Shown here: positions 1-9,893 of the stretch, in pieces | Numbering within the stretch: position 1 is the first letter of the stretch | How the letters are laid out: each line of letters starts with the position of its first letter | From: Halomonas sp. M4R1S46 | Lineage (GTDB): Bacteria > Pseudomonadota > Gammaproteobacteria > Pseudomonadales > Halomonadaceae | Direction: 5' to 3' | DNA: 64,000 nt | NCBI RefSeq assembly: GCF_025725685.1 | Contig: NZ_CP107008.1 | Location: forward strand, 2,728,001-2,792,000 | Notes under the pieces: generated by a model | Told to the model about the DNA's origin: nothing | Seen by the model: the letters and a program-made list of their open reading frames with translations, nothing else | Database searches by the model: none | Made by a program: the position numbers and the translations under genes

Positions 1-254
1 TTCTTGACCACCTCGGAGAGCGGCGTGATGCAGGCCAGGCCGTTCTTGCCGTTCATGTTCATGCCGTCGGAACCGCACACGCCCTCGCGGCAGCTGCGGC
101 GGTAGGCCAGGCCGTTGTCCTGTTCCTTCACCAGATGCAGCACATCCAGCACCATCAGGTCGCGACCCTGGGTATCGACCTGGAACTCCTCCATGTAGGG
201 GGCGGAGTCCGTTTCCGGGTTGTAGCGGTACAGGGATACCTGAAGCTTGGACAT
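1..254 (-). CDS. sdhB: Succinate dehydrogenase iron-sulfur subunit, N-terminal part (cut by window edge)
   Basis: The ATG at 254 opens a frame of 84 codons that leaves the window. It begins MSKLQVSLYRYNPE and carries the 2Fe-2S ligand pattern CREGVCGSDG with a downstream NGLAC, which is the plant-type ferredoxin domain of SdhB. SdhB passes electrons from the SdhA flavin to ubiquinone in complex II at the inner membrane. It starts 11 bases after the sdhA stop, as the last gene of sdhCDAB. The truncation is only the window boundary, not a broken gene. Confidence 0.95.
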   Translation of the reverse strand, partial: MSKLQVSLYRYNPETDSAPYMEEFQVDTQGRDLMVLDVLHLVKEQDNGLAYRRSCREGVCGSDGMNMNGKNGLACITPLSEVVK

Positions 255-265
255 CGTGACTCCCC

Positions 266-2038
266 TCAGTAAGTGCGGACTTTCGGCTCGAACATGTCGA
301 CGGTCTTGGGCGCGAAGTTGACCTCGCGCTGTCCCAGTCGCTTCTCGGCCGGGAAGTACATCGAATGCTTCAGCCAGTTGACGTCGTCGCGGTCCGGATA
401 GTCGTAGCGGGAATGGGCGCCGCGACTCTCCTTGCGCTCCAGGGCGGCGATGGCGGTGGCCTCGGCGACCTCCATCAGGTTGTCGAGCTCCAGCGCCTCC
501 ACCCGAGCGGTGTTGAAGGTGTTCGACTTGTCCGGCAGGTAGGCGTTGTCGATGCGCTCACGGAGCTCGGCGAGCTGCTTGACGCCCTTCTGCATGTTGT
601 CCTCCTGACGGAAGACGCCGAAGGCGTTCTGCATGATGTCCTGCAGCTCGCGCTTGAGCTCGGGCACGGTCTCGCCGCTCTCGGACGCGTTCCAGCGGTT
701 CATGCGCTGCATGGCCGACTCGACGTCGGACTCGCTGGCATCGAGGTACTCGATGCCCTCGTTGAGGGCGCTCTCGATGAACATGCCGGCGGCACGGCCG
801 AAGACCACCAGGTCGAGCAGCGAGTTGCCGCCCAGGCGGTTGGCGCCGTGCACCGAGACACAGGCCGCCTCGCCGCAGGCGAACAGGCCGTTGACGACTT
901 GGTCGTTGCCCTCGGCATCCTGCATGATCGCCTGGCCATGCACATTGGTGGGCACGCCCCCCATCATGTAGTGGCAGGTCGGCACTACCGGGATCGGCTC
1001 CTTGGCCGGGTCCACGTGGGCGAAGGTCTTGGACAGCTCAACGATCCCCGGCAGGCGCTTGCCGAGGACCTCCTCGCCCAGGTGATCCAGCTTGAGGTAG
1101 ACGTGATCGCCGTTCTCGCCGCAGCCGCGGCCCTCGAGGATCTCCATGACCATGGAGCGGGCCACCACGTCACGGCCGGCCAGGTCCTTGGCGTTGGGAG
1201 CATAACGCTCCATGAAGCGCTCGCCGTCCTTGTTGACCAGGTAGCCGCCCTCGCCACGGCAGCCCTCGGTCACCAGGGTACCGGCGCCGTAGATGCCGGT
1301 GGGGTGGAACTGCCACATCTCCATGTCCTGCATCGGGAAGCCGGCGCGCAGGGCCATGCCGATGCCGTCGCCGGTATTGATCAGGGCGTTGGTGGTGGAG
1401 GCATAGATCCGGCCGGAGCCGCCGGTGGCCAGCACGGTGGCCTTGGACTTGACGTGAACCACCTCCCCGGTCTCGATGTCCATGGCGATGCAGCCGACGA
1501 CATCGCCGTTGGCGTTCTTGACCAAGTCGACGGCGTACCACTCGTTGAGGAAGGTGGTATTGTTCTTCAGGTTGTTCTGGTAGAGCGTATGCAGCAGCGC
1601 ATGGCCGGTCCGGTCGGCGGCGGCGCAGGTGCGGGCCGCCTGGCCGCCCTCACCGAAGTTCTTGGACTGGCCGCCGAACGGGCGCTGGTAGATGCGGCCG
1701 TTGTCGAAGCGGGAGAACGGCAGGCCCATGTGCTCGAGCTCGAACACCGCCTTGGGGCCCTCGGAGCACATGTATTCGGCCGCGTCCTGGTCGGCGATGT
1801 AGTCGCCGCCCTTGACGGTGTCATACATGTGCCAGCGCCAGTCGTCGTTGGGGTCGGCGGAGGCGATGGCACAGGTGATGCCGCCCTGGGCGGATACGGT
1901 GTGCGAGCGGGTCGGGAAGACCTTGGAGAGCACGGCGGTCTTCTTGCCGGATTTGGCCAGCTCGAGGGCGGCCCGCAGGCCGGCACCGCCACCGCCGATG
2001 ATGATGGCGTCGAACGTCAGGCTACGCAGGTTGGACAT
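266..2038 (-). CDS. sdhA: Succinate dehydrogenase flavoprotein subunit
   Basis: This 590-aa protein has the usual SdhA length. It shows the dinucleotide-binding glycines GGGGAG at residues 15-20 and the TRSHTVSAQGG segment, whose His46 is the expected covalent FAD attachment site. Further on are the substrate-site segments QRPFGGQS and HPTGI and the conserved GANRLGGNSLLDLVVFGR near residue 400. It oxidises succinate to fumarate as part of complex II. It lies three bases downstream of sdhD, so the operon order is sdhC-sdhD-sdhA-sdhB on the minus strand. Nothing looks damaged. Confidence 0.97.
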   Translation of the reverse strand: MSNLRSLTFDAIIIGGGGAGLRAALELAKSGKKTAVLSKVFPTRSHTVSAQGGITCAIASADPNDDWRWHMYDTVKGGDYIADQDAAEYMCSEGPKAVFELEHMGLPFSRFDNGRIYQRPFGGQSKNFGEGGQAARTCAAADRTGHALLHTLYQNNLKNNTTFLNEWYAVDLVKNANGDVVGCIAMDIETGEVVHVKSKATVLATGGSGRIYASTTNALINTGDGIGMALRAGFPMQDMEMWQFHPTGIYGAGTLVTEGCRGEGGYLVNKDGERFMERYAPNAKDLAGRDVVARSMVMEILEGRGCGENGDHVYLKLDHLGEEVLGKRLPGIVELSKTFAHVDPAKEPIPVVPTCHYMMGGVPTNVHGQAIMQDAEGNDQVVNGLFACGEAACVSVHGANRLGGNSLLDLVVFGRAAGMFIESALNEGIEYLDASESDVESAMQRMNRWNASESGETVPELKRELQDIMQNAFGVFRQEDNMQKGVKQLAELRERIDNAYLPDKSNTFNTARVEALELDNLMEVAEATAIAALERKESRGAHSRYDYPDRDDVNWLKHSMYFPAEKRLGQREVNFAPKTVDMFEPKVRTY

Positions 2039-2041
2039 GGA

Positions 2042-2389
2042 TCAGGCTCCCCACAGAACTTGGATGCCCCAGACCAGGAACACGAAGATGGCCAGGATGA
2101 TGACGGTCTGGGTGGCGATACGAATGCCGGTCGGCTTGAGATAGTCGGTGGTCACGGTCCACAGACCGACCCAGGCGTGGGCGGACAGGGACACGAAGGC
2201 CAGCAGCGAGAAGATGCGCATCCATGTCTGGGCGAAAAGTCCGCTCCAGGCCGCGTAATCCAGGCCCGGATGGAACAGCAGGTAGCCAACGATGAAGAGG
2301 GTGTAGAGGGCCAGGATGATGGCCGAGACGCGCTGGACGAGCCAGTCGGAAAGACCGCTGCGTCCGAAGTTCGTGACGTTGGTTACCAT
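2042..2389 (-). CDS. sdhD: Succinate dehydrogenase membrane anchor subunit SdhD
   Basis: A 115-aa hydrophobic protein with three predicted membrane helices, starting MVTNVTNFGRSGLSDWLVQR. The segment SAHAWVGLW places His71 at the heme b ligand position known from E. coli SdhD, and the following TDYLK matches the quinone-site Asp-Tyr pair. With SdhC it anchors complex II and forms the ubiquinone site. Its ATG overlaps the end of sdhC by 7 bases, which suggests coupled translation. Confidence 0.93.
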   Translation of the reverse strand: MVTNVTNFGRSGLSDWLVQRVSAIILALYTLFIVGYLLFHPGLDYAAWSGLFAQTWMRIFSLLAFVSLSAHAWVGLWTVTTDYLKPTGIRIATQTVIILAIFVFLVWGIQVLWGA

Positions 2390-2760
2390 ACCCAGACTCC
2401 AGCCAGAATGATCAGGACCACGCTCACCACGACGGTGATCTGTGCCTTCTTGACACCCCCCTCGAGGGTCACGCCGATGTCGATATCCATCAGCAGGTGC
2501 TTGATGCCCGCCACGAAGTGGAACGCCAGCGCCGACAGCAGGCCCCAGGCGACCAGCTTGGCCAGGAAGTTGTGGGCCAGGGCATCGTTCACGGCCGCGA
2601 AGCCGGCGGGCGACGACAGTGACGTGTCGAAGGCCCAGAAAGCGAAGATCAGGCCGATGAAAAGGATGACGCCGGTGATGCGGTGGGCAATCGACGTCAA
2701 GGCGGGGAGGGGGAACTGTATCGTGGACAGATCCAGATTTACGGGTCGTTTGCTATTCAC
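2383..2760 (-). CDS. sdhC: Succinate dehydrogenase cytochrome b556 subunit SdhC
   Basis: A 125-aa protein with three hydrophobic segments. It begins MNSKRPVNLDLSTIQFPLPA, followed by the conserved AHRITG at residues 25-30 and the heme-binding pattern HFVAGIKHLLMD around residues 81-92. It is the first gene of the sdh operon and follows a near-consensus sigma-70 promoter about 130 bases upstream. Length and motifs fit the gammaproteobacterial family. Confidence 0.94.
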   Translation of the reverse strand: MNSKRPVNLDLSTIQFPLPALTSIAHRITGVILFIGLIFAFWAFDTSLSSPAGFAAVNDALAHNFLAKLVAWGLLSALAFHFVAGIKHLLMDIDIGVTLEGGVKKAQITVVVSVVLIILAGVWVW

Positions 2761-2891
2761 GGCTCTCTACACACTCTCTTGGCCCGCGGATGGGCGCTCG
2801 GGCGAGGCCCGACACGGGCGGTGGTTTCGGGAAGGGACAGGATCATGACTCTGCGGTCGTGATCGTCGTTTCCTGCCAGTCGCGCGACAAG

Positions 2892-2920
2892 ATTATAGGG
2901 TTATGCCCCACCCATGACAA
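2892..2920 (-). promoter_or_regulatory. Sigma-70 promoter of the sdhCDAB operon
   Basis: Read on the minus strand, TTGTCA (2920-2915) is followed after 17 bases by a perfect TATAAT (2897-2892). It lies in the 457-bp divergent intergenic region (2761-3217) between sdhC and gltA and points at sdhC, giving a leader of roughly 125 nt. Apart from this and the gltA promoter I see no gene in that region. Confidence 0.8.
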
Positions 2921-3113
2921 ATGGCGCCCCGCCGACTCGACCATGGTGGAAGGTCCCATCGAGCGCCCGAAATCCCGACGCCAAGGGGGTTTGTCCCGAT
3001 GTCGCTGCGGGCCGCGTCGGGCCTGGGCTGCGGATGATGCAGAGCACCATTTCCCATGCAAGGCCTTTACAGCAATGAGGTCATCGTACATGGAGAGAAG
3101 GTCAATGGGCTAA

Positions 3114-3141
3114 TTGACAATCTCGAAGACGCTTCTATAGT
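3114..3141 (+). promoter_or_regulatory. Sigma-70 promoter of gltA
   Basis: A perfect -35 TTGACA (3114-3119) and a -10 TATAGT (3136-3141) are separated by 16 bases and point at gltA. Transcription would start near 3148, about 70 nt ahead of the start codon. A frame open from 3056 in phase with gltA would begin upstream of this promoter, which argues against the longer protein. Confidence 0.8.
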
Positions 3142-3217
3142 GGGCGAACCTTTTCGCCGGCAAGTTCTGCGAAATAACGACTTATCGCGCCACCATGAAC
3201 TCGAGAGGAGGCCAGTT

Positions 3218-4504
<1,287 letters not shown>

Positions 4505-4530
4505 GTCGCCACTCCGCATCATCCCTTGAA

Positions 4531-4554
4531 GAAGGCCGCCCCCGGGCGGCCTTC
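4531..4554 (+). terminator. Terminator-like hairpin after gltA
   Basis: GAAGGCCGCC and GGCGGCCTTC form a perfect 10-bp stem around the loop CCCG, 27 bases after the gltA stop. The downstream sequence is only moderately T-rich (TGCGTTTCGC), so intrinsic termination may be incomplete. Confidence 0.65.
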
Positions 4555-4589
4555 TGCGTTTCGCAGATCGCCAAGCGAGGAAACCGAAC

Positions 4590-5480
4590 ATGCCGCAAGA
4601 CATCTCCAGCATCGCCTTTATCGGGCTGGGCGTCATGGGCCACCCCATGGCCGGACACCTGGCCGGCGCCGACCTCGACGTCCGGGTCTACAATCGCACC
4701 GCCGACAAGGCCGCCGCCTGGGTGGCCGAGCATGGCGGCAGCCACCACCCCACCCCCCGCGAGGCCGCCCACGGCGCCGACCTGGTACTGGTCTGCGTGG
4801 GCAACGACGACGATGTGCGCCAGGTCACCACGGGGCCGGAGGGCGCCCTGGGGGGCATGGCCGCCGGCAGCCTGCTGGTGGACCACACCACCGCCTCCGC
4901 CGAGCTGGCAGCCGAGCTCGACGCCGCCTGCCGGGAGCACGGCATCGGCTTCATCGATGCCCCCGTGTCCGGCGGACAGCAGGGCGCGGAACAGGGCACG
5001 CTGACCATCATGTGCGGCGGCGCATTGGCCGATTTCGAGCGCGCCCGCCCCCTGCTCGACCTGTACGGGCGGGCGGTGACCCTGATGGGAGCGGCCGGCA
5101 GCGGCCAGCTGACCAAGATGGTCAACCAGATCTGCATCGGCGGGCTCATCCAGGGCCTGGCCGAGGGCCTGCACTTCGCCGACAGGGCCGGCCTCGATCC
5201 CCTCCGGGTGGTGGAGGTGATCAGCCAGGGGGCCGCCGGCTCCTGGCAGATGGACAACCGTCATCGAACCATGATCGAAGATGAGTACGAGCACGGCTTC
5301 GCGGTGGACTGGATGCGCAAGGATCTGGGAATCTGCCTGGACCAGGCACGACGCCTCGGCGCCCGGCTGCCGGTGACCGCCCTGGTGGATCAATTCTACG
5401 CCGAGGTCCAGGCGATGGGCGGCGGCCGCTGGGACACCTCTTCCCTGCTGCGCCGACTGCGCGACCCGGACAAGGCGTGA
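4590..5480 (+). CDS. NAD(P)-dependent beta-hydroxyacid dehydrogenase (3-hydroxyisobutyrate dehydrogenase / tartronate semialdehyde reductase family)
   Basis: A 296-aa protein starting MPQDISSIAFIGLGVMGHPM. GLGVMG at residues 12-17 is the Rossmann dinucleotide loop of this family. The substrate-binding signature DAPVSGG is present, and GSGQLTKMVNQ places the catalytic Lys near residue 176. Such enzymes oxidise or reduce short 3-hydroxy acids such as 3-hydroxyisobutyrate, tartronate semialdehyde or succinate semialdehyde. Its neighbours do not reveal the substrate. It stands alone between gltA and the intergenic region before the tRNAs. Confidence 0.85.
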   Translation: MPQDISSIAFIGLGVMGHPMAGHLAGADLDVRVYNRTADKAAAWVAEHGGSHHPTPREAAHGADLVLVCVGNDDDVRQVTTGPEGALGGMAAGSLLVDHTTASAELAAELDAACREHGIGFIDAPVSGGQQGAEQGTLTIMCGGALADFERARPLLDLYGRAVTLMGAAGSGQLTKMVNQICIGGLIQGLAEGLHFADRAGLDPLRVVEVISQGAAGSWQMDNRHRTMIEDEYEHGFAVDWMRKDLGICLDQARRLGARLPVTALVDQFYAEVQAMGGGRWDTSSLLRRLRDPDKA

Positions 5481-5571
5481 CGCCCGCGGGCGGGAGCGCT
5501 GCGACCGCGCTCCCGCCTCCCGGCAGCCCGGCTCGCCTCCGCCCCGCCAAGCCTCCCCACTCGCTGTAGCG

Positions 5572-5748
5572 TTTTCCACACATTCTGTGGATAAACCTGT
5601 TCAAAACCCCTAGACAAGCGCCTCGAATCGCCATGAACAGCGGCTTCGCCTTAGATTGATCAATTTTTGATCTAGTCTAATTGCTTGATTTTAAAGGATT
5701 AACACAAGAAGCCCACTGGCACGGGGCCTGGCGGGTGAATTATTCACA
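5572..5748. other. Cluster of three DnaA boxes with an AT-rich segment (origin-like or DnaA-titration site)
   Basis: The 428-bp convergent gap 5481-5908 contains TTTTCCACA (5572-5580), TGTGGATAA (5586-5594, the reverse complement of the perfect box TTATCCACA) and TTATTCACA (5740-5748). All three fit TTWTNCACA. The first two face each other across five bases. Between them and the third box lies a strikingly AT-rich stretch at about 5651-5705 with two GATC sites, which contrasts with the GC-rich surroundings. dnaA, dnaN, mnmG and rpmH are not in the window, so calling this oriC would be inference. It could also be a datA- or DARS-like site. Confidence 0.5.
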
Positions 5749-5865
5749 GAAAGGGCCGCAGGAACAGGGCGCGTGGACAAGTCAAGAGGAAATGCACCAC
5801 TTTTCCCATGCGATAGTATGAGAGATGACCGACACCGGATGGCAGGGCACCCCGCAAGCGGACAC

Positions 5866-5887
5866 AAAAAAAGACGCCGTCAGCGCC
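5866..5887 (-). terminator. Rho-independent terminator of the tRNA-Ala/tRNA-Glu transcript
   Basis: On the minus strand GGCGC-TGACG-GCGTC (one G-U pair) is followed directly by seven T residues. It lies 22 bases past the CCA end of tRNA-Glu, where the transcript of the tRNA pair should end. Confidence 0.75.
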
Positions 5888-5908
5888 TGGAGATACCTGA
5901 AGAAGGAG

Positions 5909-5984
5909 TGGCGTCCCATAGGGGGTTCGAACCCCTGTTCCCGCCGTGAAAGGGCGGTGTCCTGGACCACTAGACGAATGGGAC
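5909..5984 (-). tRNA. tRNA-Glu (anticodon TTC)
   Basis: A 76-nt cloverleaf on the minus strand. The acceptor arms GTCCCAT and ATGGGAC pair, the anticodon loop CTTTCAC reads TTC, and the T arm contains GGTTCGAACC. CCA is encoded at the 3' end (5911-5909). It follows tRNA-Ala by 22 bases in the same transcript. Confidence 0.97.
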
Positions 5985-6006
5985 GCATCGCCTTCGATCG
6001 AGAAGG

Positions 6007-6082
6007 TGGTGGAGCCTAGCGGGATCGAACCGCTGACCTCGACACTGCCAGTGTCGCGCTCTCCCAGCTGAGCTAAGGCCCC
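6007..6082 (-). tRNA. tRNA-Ala (anticodon GGC)
   Basis: A 76-nt tRNA on the minus strand starting GGGGCCTTAGCTCAGCTGGG. The anticodon stem GACAC/GTGTC carries the loop TGGCA with anticodon GGC, the T arm contains GGTTCGATCC, and the 3' end reads TCCACCA. In Pseudomonas and relatives the gltX gene is followed by the same tRNA-Ala/tRNA-Glu pair. Here an insertion sequence separates them from gltX. Confidence 0.97.
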
Positions 6083-6104
6083 GCATCTCGTGAAGACGAG
6101 GCGT

Positions 6105-6133
6105 ATAGTACTGATTCCCATCGCCTTCGTCAA
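6105..6133 (-). promoter_or_regulatory. Promoter of the tRNA-Ala/tRNA-Glu operon
   Basis: On the minus strand TTGACG (6133-6128), 17 bases, then TACTAT (6110-6105). The start point would be near 6098, with a GC-rich discriminator (CGCC) typical of stringently controlled stable-RNA promoters. It lies between the IS and the tRNAs, so the insertion left it intact. Confidence 0.75.
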
Positions 6134-6209
6134 CGGGAAATCGAGAATTTCCTGCTGCGCTCGACGCCCCACATGGAAGTGGGAAGTGCGTAGGCTCGTC
6201 GGGAACGAG

Positions 6210-6215
6210 CCTAGC
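6210..6215. repeat. Left copy of the IS target-site duplication (CCTAGC)
   Basis: CCTAGC at 6210-6215 directly abuts the left IS end and recurs at 7244-7249 directly after the right end. The left copy overlaps the 3' arm of a small hairpin TAGGCTCG-7 nt-CGAGCCTA (6191-6213), which may have been the target structure. Confidence 0.8.
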
Positions 6216-7243
6216 TGTGATCTCTCGGTAGGTTGTTCATCCGGAACCTACCCGGACAATTGGAGGTGCGACCCAAACCAACCTCCAGGAGGCCCGGATG
6301 AACACCCATAAGAATGCCCGTCTCACACCGCATGGTCGAGCCCTGCTGGTCCGCCGAGTCGTTGACGAAGGGCTCCGGCCCGAGGAGGTCGCCCAGGCGC
6401 AAGGCGTCAGTGTGAGGACGGTCTACAAGTGGGTGCGCCGCTACCGGCAAGAGGGTGAGGCCGGGCTGCAGAACCGCTCTTCTCGTCCCCGTCGCTGCCC
6501 TCATGCGGTCCCTGCCGAGGTTCGCGAGCAGGTCCTCGAGCGTCGCCAGCAGCGCCAGACCTACCGCCAGATCGCCGAGCGGTTAGGGATCGGACACAGC
6601 ACGGTCGCACGGCTCCTCGAACGCGAGGGGCTGAATCGTCTCTCGGCCTTGACACCTGCCCGTCCCGTGAATCGTTACGAGCATGACGCGCCGGGAGATC
6701 TACTGCACCTGGACATCAAGAAACTCGGCCGCTTCGAACGCCCAGGGCATCGTGTCACCGGCGATCGCCAGCAGAACACGCGGGGCGCCGGCTGGGAGTA
6801 TGTTCACATCGCCATCGACGATCACTCGCGGGTCGCTTTCGGCACCCGCTATCCCGATGAAACCGGTTGGAGTGCGTGCTATGCCCTATTGGAGGCCGTG
6901 CGTTACTACAGGAACCTGGGCATTCGCTTCTCGCGCGTGCTGACCGACAATGGTGGATGCTACAAATCCAAGCCGTTCCGCCGCCTGTGCCAGCGTCTGG
7001 GACTGAAGCGCAAACGCACTCGACCCTATACGCCCCGCACCAATGGCAAGGCAGAGCGGTTCATTCAGACCGCCCTGCGGGAATGGGCCTACGCCCGGTC
7101 ATACATCAACTCGGAGGAGCGAGGCAGGCATCTGCCTGCCTGGCTTCATCAGTACAACTGGCATCGGCCACATGCCAGTCTGGATTATCGGCCTCCGGTT
7201 AGCCGGCTGAGGCTTTCCGTGAACAACCTGGTGGGTTTACACA
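6216..7243 (+). mobile_element. IS481-family insertion sequence, apparently complete
   Basis: A 1028-bp element. The left end (6216-6239) and the inverted right end (7243-7220) both begin TGTG and share AGGTTGTTCA at inner positions 15-24, with 16 of 24 positions identical. A 6-bp direct repeat CCTAGC flanks it. It holds a single transposase gene. It lies between gltX and the tRNA genes that belong downstream of gltX, so the insertion appears to interrupt an older gene order. The intact ORF and exact duplication suggest a fairly recent event. Confidence 0.85.
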
Positions 7244-7248
7244 CCTAG
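6298..7248 (+). CDS. IS481-family transposase
   Basis: A 316-aa protein with an N-terminal helix-turn-helix (EEVAQAQGVSVRTVYKWVRRY, residues about 27-47), a second HTH-like segment (QIAERLGIGHSTVARLL) and an rve/DDE integrase core. Catalytic residues appear as Asp in LLHLDIKKLGRF (about 139), Asp in LTDNGGCYKS (about 217) and Glu in TNGKAERFIQT (about 252). AGGAGG lies upstream of the ATG. The reading frame has no stop inside the element: codon 316 straddles the right end and the TAG stop (7246-7248) lies in the duplicated target CCTAGC. Confidence 0.92.
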   Translation: MNTHKNARLTPHGRALLVRRVVDEGLRPEEVAQAQGVSVRTVYKWVRRYRQEGEAGLQNRSSRPRRCPHAVPAEVREQVLERRQQRQTYRQIAERLGIGHSTVARLLEREGLNRLSALTPARPVNRYEHDAPGDLLHLDIKKLGRFERPGHRVTGDRQQNTRGAGWEYVHIAIDDHSRVAFGTRYPDETGWSACYALLEAVRYYRNLGIRFSRVLTDNGGCYKSKPFRRLCQRLGLKRKRTRPYTPRTNGKAERFIQTALREWAYARSYINSEERGRHLPAWLHQYNWHRPHASLDYRPPVSRLRLSVNNLVGLHT

Positions 7249-7249
7249 C
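7244..7249. repeat. Right copy of the IS target-site duplication (CCTAGC)
   Basis: Identical to 6210-6215 and directly adjacent to the right terminal CACA of the IS. It supplies the TAG stop codon of the transposase. Confidence 0.8.
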
Positions 7250-7259
7250 CATCCTGGCC

Positions 7260-7332
7260 GCCGGCGGTGCCGGAGCGCCGGCCCGGTCGATTCCTCATGT
7301 AGCAGGCTACACTGCGGGCGCTATGCTCCGGC
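7260..7332. repeat. Nested hairpins between the IS and the gltX stop
   Basis: Several inverted repeats overlap here: GCCGGCG/CGCCGGC (7260-7266 and 7276-7282), GCCGGAGC/GCTCCGGC (7269-7276 and 7325-7332), and TGTAGC-AG-GCTACA (7298-7311). Together they can fold into one branched structure in the gltX 3' region. It may act in termination or be a REP-like sequence. There is no clear T-run on either side. Confidence 0.4.
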
Positions 7333-7384
7333 GGCGACCAGCCTATCGTCGCTCGCGACGGAACTTCTGCGTTTTCCTATTACA

Positions 7385-8863
<1,479 letters not shown>

Positions 8864-8918
8864 GTCGTCCTTGGTCCAATGGTGGGAAGGAGGCCCTGAG
8901 GCCAGGGCGGATGGCCGC

Positions 8919-8924
8919 ATTATA
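8919..8924 (-). promoter_or_regulatory. -10 element (TATAAT) upstream of gltX
   Basis: On the minus strand a perfect TATAAT lies 56 bases ahead of the gltX ATG. I see no convincing -35 at 16-18 bases. The remaining gap up to the next gene (8925-9291) holds no gene, repeat or strong promoter that I can recognise. Confidence 0.5.
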
Positions 8925-9291
8925 CGCACCTCGCCCATGGCCGGCAGCCGTGGCCGTGGAATCATTTCCGAGCCCGGCGGTCCACCTCTGGATATCTCGA
9001 CGACCCGCGGAGCGACCATGCTGCCCCCACTTCCCGACGGCTTCTCGGCCCTGGTGACCGGTGCCTCCGACCGGTGCTGATGAAGACCGCCGCGTTGGAA
9101 CTGCGCCGACCGGGGGGCCTGGGGCGGCGGACACCGGCAGCCAGCGGCGATTTTCGCGACTGGAACGCCGAGCCGATTTCCTGGTGATAACGGCGACACG
9201 GGATGGTCGAACAACCGTTGATGCGCGCTATTGCACAGTCATGAACGATCACGGACCATGCTTCCTTTCTTACCACTGACAGGTATGCGTC

Positions 9292-9879
9292 ATGGATACA
9301 CTCGGCCCACGGATCAAGCAGCTCAGGCTGGAGGCCAAGCTCAACAAGGCCGCCCTGGCTCGCCGAGTCGGCGTCTCGGACGTGACCATCTCCTACTGGG
9401 AGTCCGGGGCCATCAAGCAGATCGGCCACGAGCGGCTGGTGGCCCTGGCCCAGGCCCTGAACTGTCCGCTCTCGGCGCTACTGGACGGCGGCACGTCGCG
9501 TCCCGCCCCCCTCTACCTGCGCCATGAGCTTCCCGAGCCCTGGCAGGCCAGCAACTCCAAGGGCATCGAGCTGCCGATGGAACTGACGCCGGGCCAGCGC
9601 TGGGACGGTGACTGTCACCTGGTGACGCCGGCCCCGGGCGAGACCTTCGACTTCCTGTCCCAGGGTGACCTGGCGGCCGTCGCGCCCACCGATATCTTCC
9701 GCCAGCCGGGCCTGTATCTCGTCGAGGAAGGCGGCCGCCTGGTGATCCGCCGGGTCCACCAGGGGCCCACCGGGGAGTTGATGTTTCAGGGCCAGGACGA
9801 CGCCGAGGCCCGTCCCTACACACCCGATTGCCGCCTGATCGCCAAGCTCGTGGCCCTGTGGCGTCACGAGCCCCTCTAA
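9292..9879 (+). CDS. XRE-family transcriptional regulator
   Basis: A 195-aa protein with an N-terminal Cro/CI helix-turn-helix (residues 6-62; KAALARRVGVSDVTISYWESG is the core). The C-terminal part, YLVEEGGRLVIRRVHQ with a later Pro-Asp-Cys-Arg segment, recalls the S24/LexA-type sensor fold. I cannot find the Ser/Lys pair of an autoprotease, so it is probably a non-cleaving repressor. It stands alone facing away from gltX, with no phage genes around it. Its target is unknown. Confidence 0.8.
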   Translation: MDTLGPRIKQLRLEAKLNKAALARRVGVSDVTISYWESGAIKQIGHERLVALAQALNCPLSALLDGGTSRPAPLYLRHELPEPWQASNSKGIELPMELTPGQRWDGDCHLVTPAPGETFDFLSQGDLAAVAPTDIFRQPGLYLVEEGGRLVIRRVHQGPTGELMFQGQDDAEARPYTPDCRLIAKLVALWRHEPL

Positions 9880-9893
9880 GCGGCCTCGCCCCC

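Noticed and set aside
1..254. sdhB as a truncated pseudogene
   Set aside because: The frame is open to the window edge with intact cluster ligands. The truncation is an artefact of the window.
365..2848. Long plus-strand frame (827 codons) opposite sdhA, sdhD and sdhC
   Set aside because: Shadow of the sdh genes produced by high GC. It lacks any family motif, a promoter or a ribosome-binding site, and the minus-strand genes are certain.
3056..3217. 54-residue N-terminal extension of citrate synthase
   Set aside because: It would start upstream of the gltA promoter (3114-3141), has no ribosome-binding site and no family sequence. The ATG at 3218 gives the standard 428 aa.
5572..5748. Naming the DnaA-box cluster oriC outright
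   Set aside because: No dnaA, dnaN, mnmG or rpmH gene is in the window and GC skew cannot be computed over the genome from here. It is listed only as an origin-like or DnaA-binding site.
5909..7249. Genomic island or prophage integrated at the tRNA genes
   Set aside because: No integrase, no att repeat of a tRNA 3' end and no phage genes. The only foreign DNA is the single IS.
8925..9291. Short frames in the gltX-XRE gap (for example 8808-9080 plus strand)
   Set aside because: No ribosome-binding site, no motif, and overlap with the gltX promoter region.
9292..9879. XRE regulator as a phage CI repressor or LexA-like autoprotease
   Set aside because: No phage genes nearby and no visible Ser/Lys catalytic pair in the C-terminal part.
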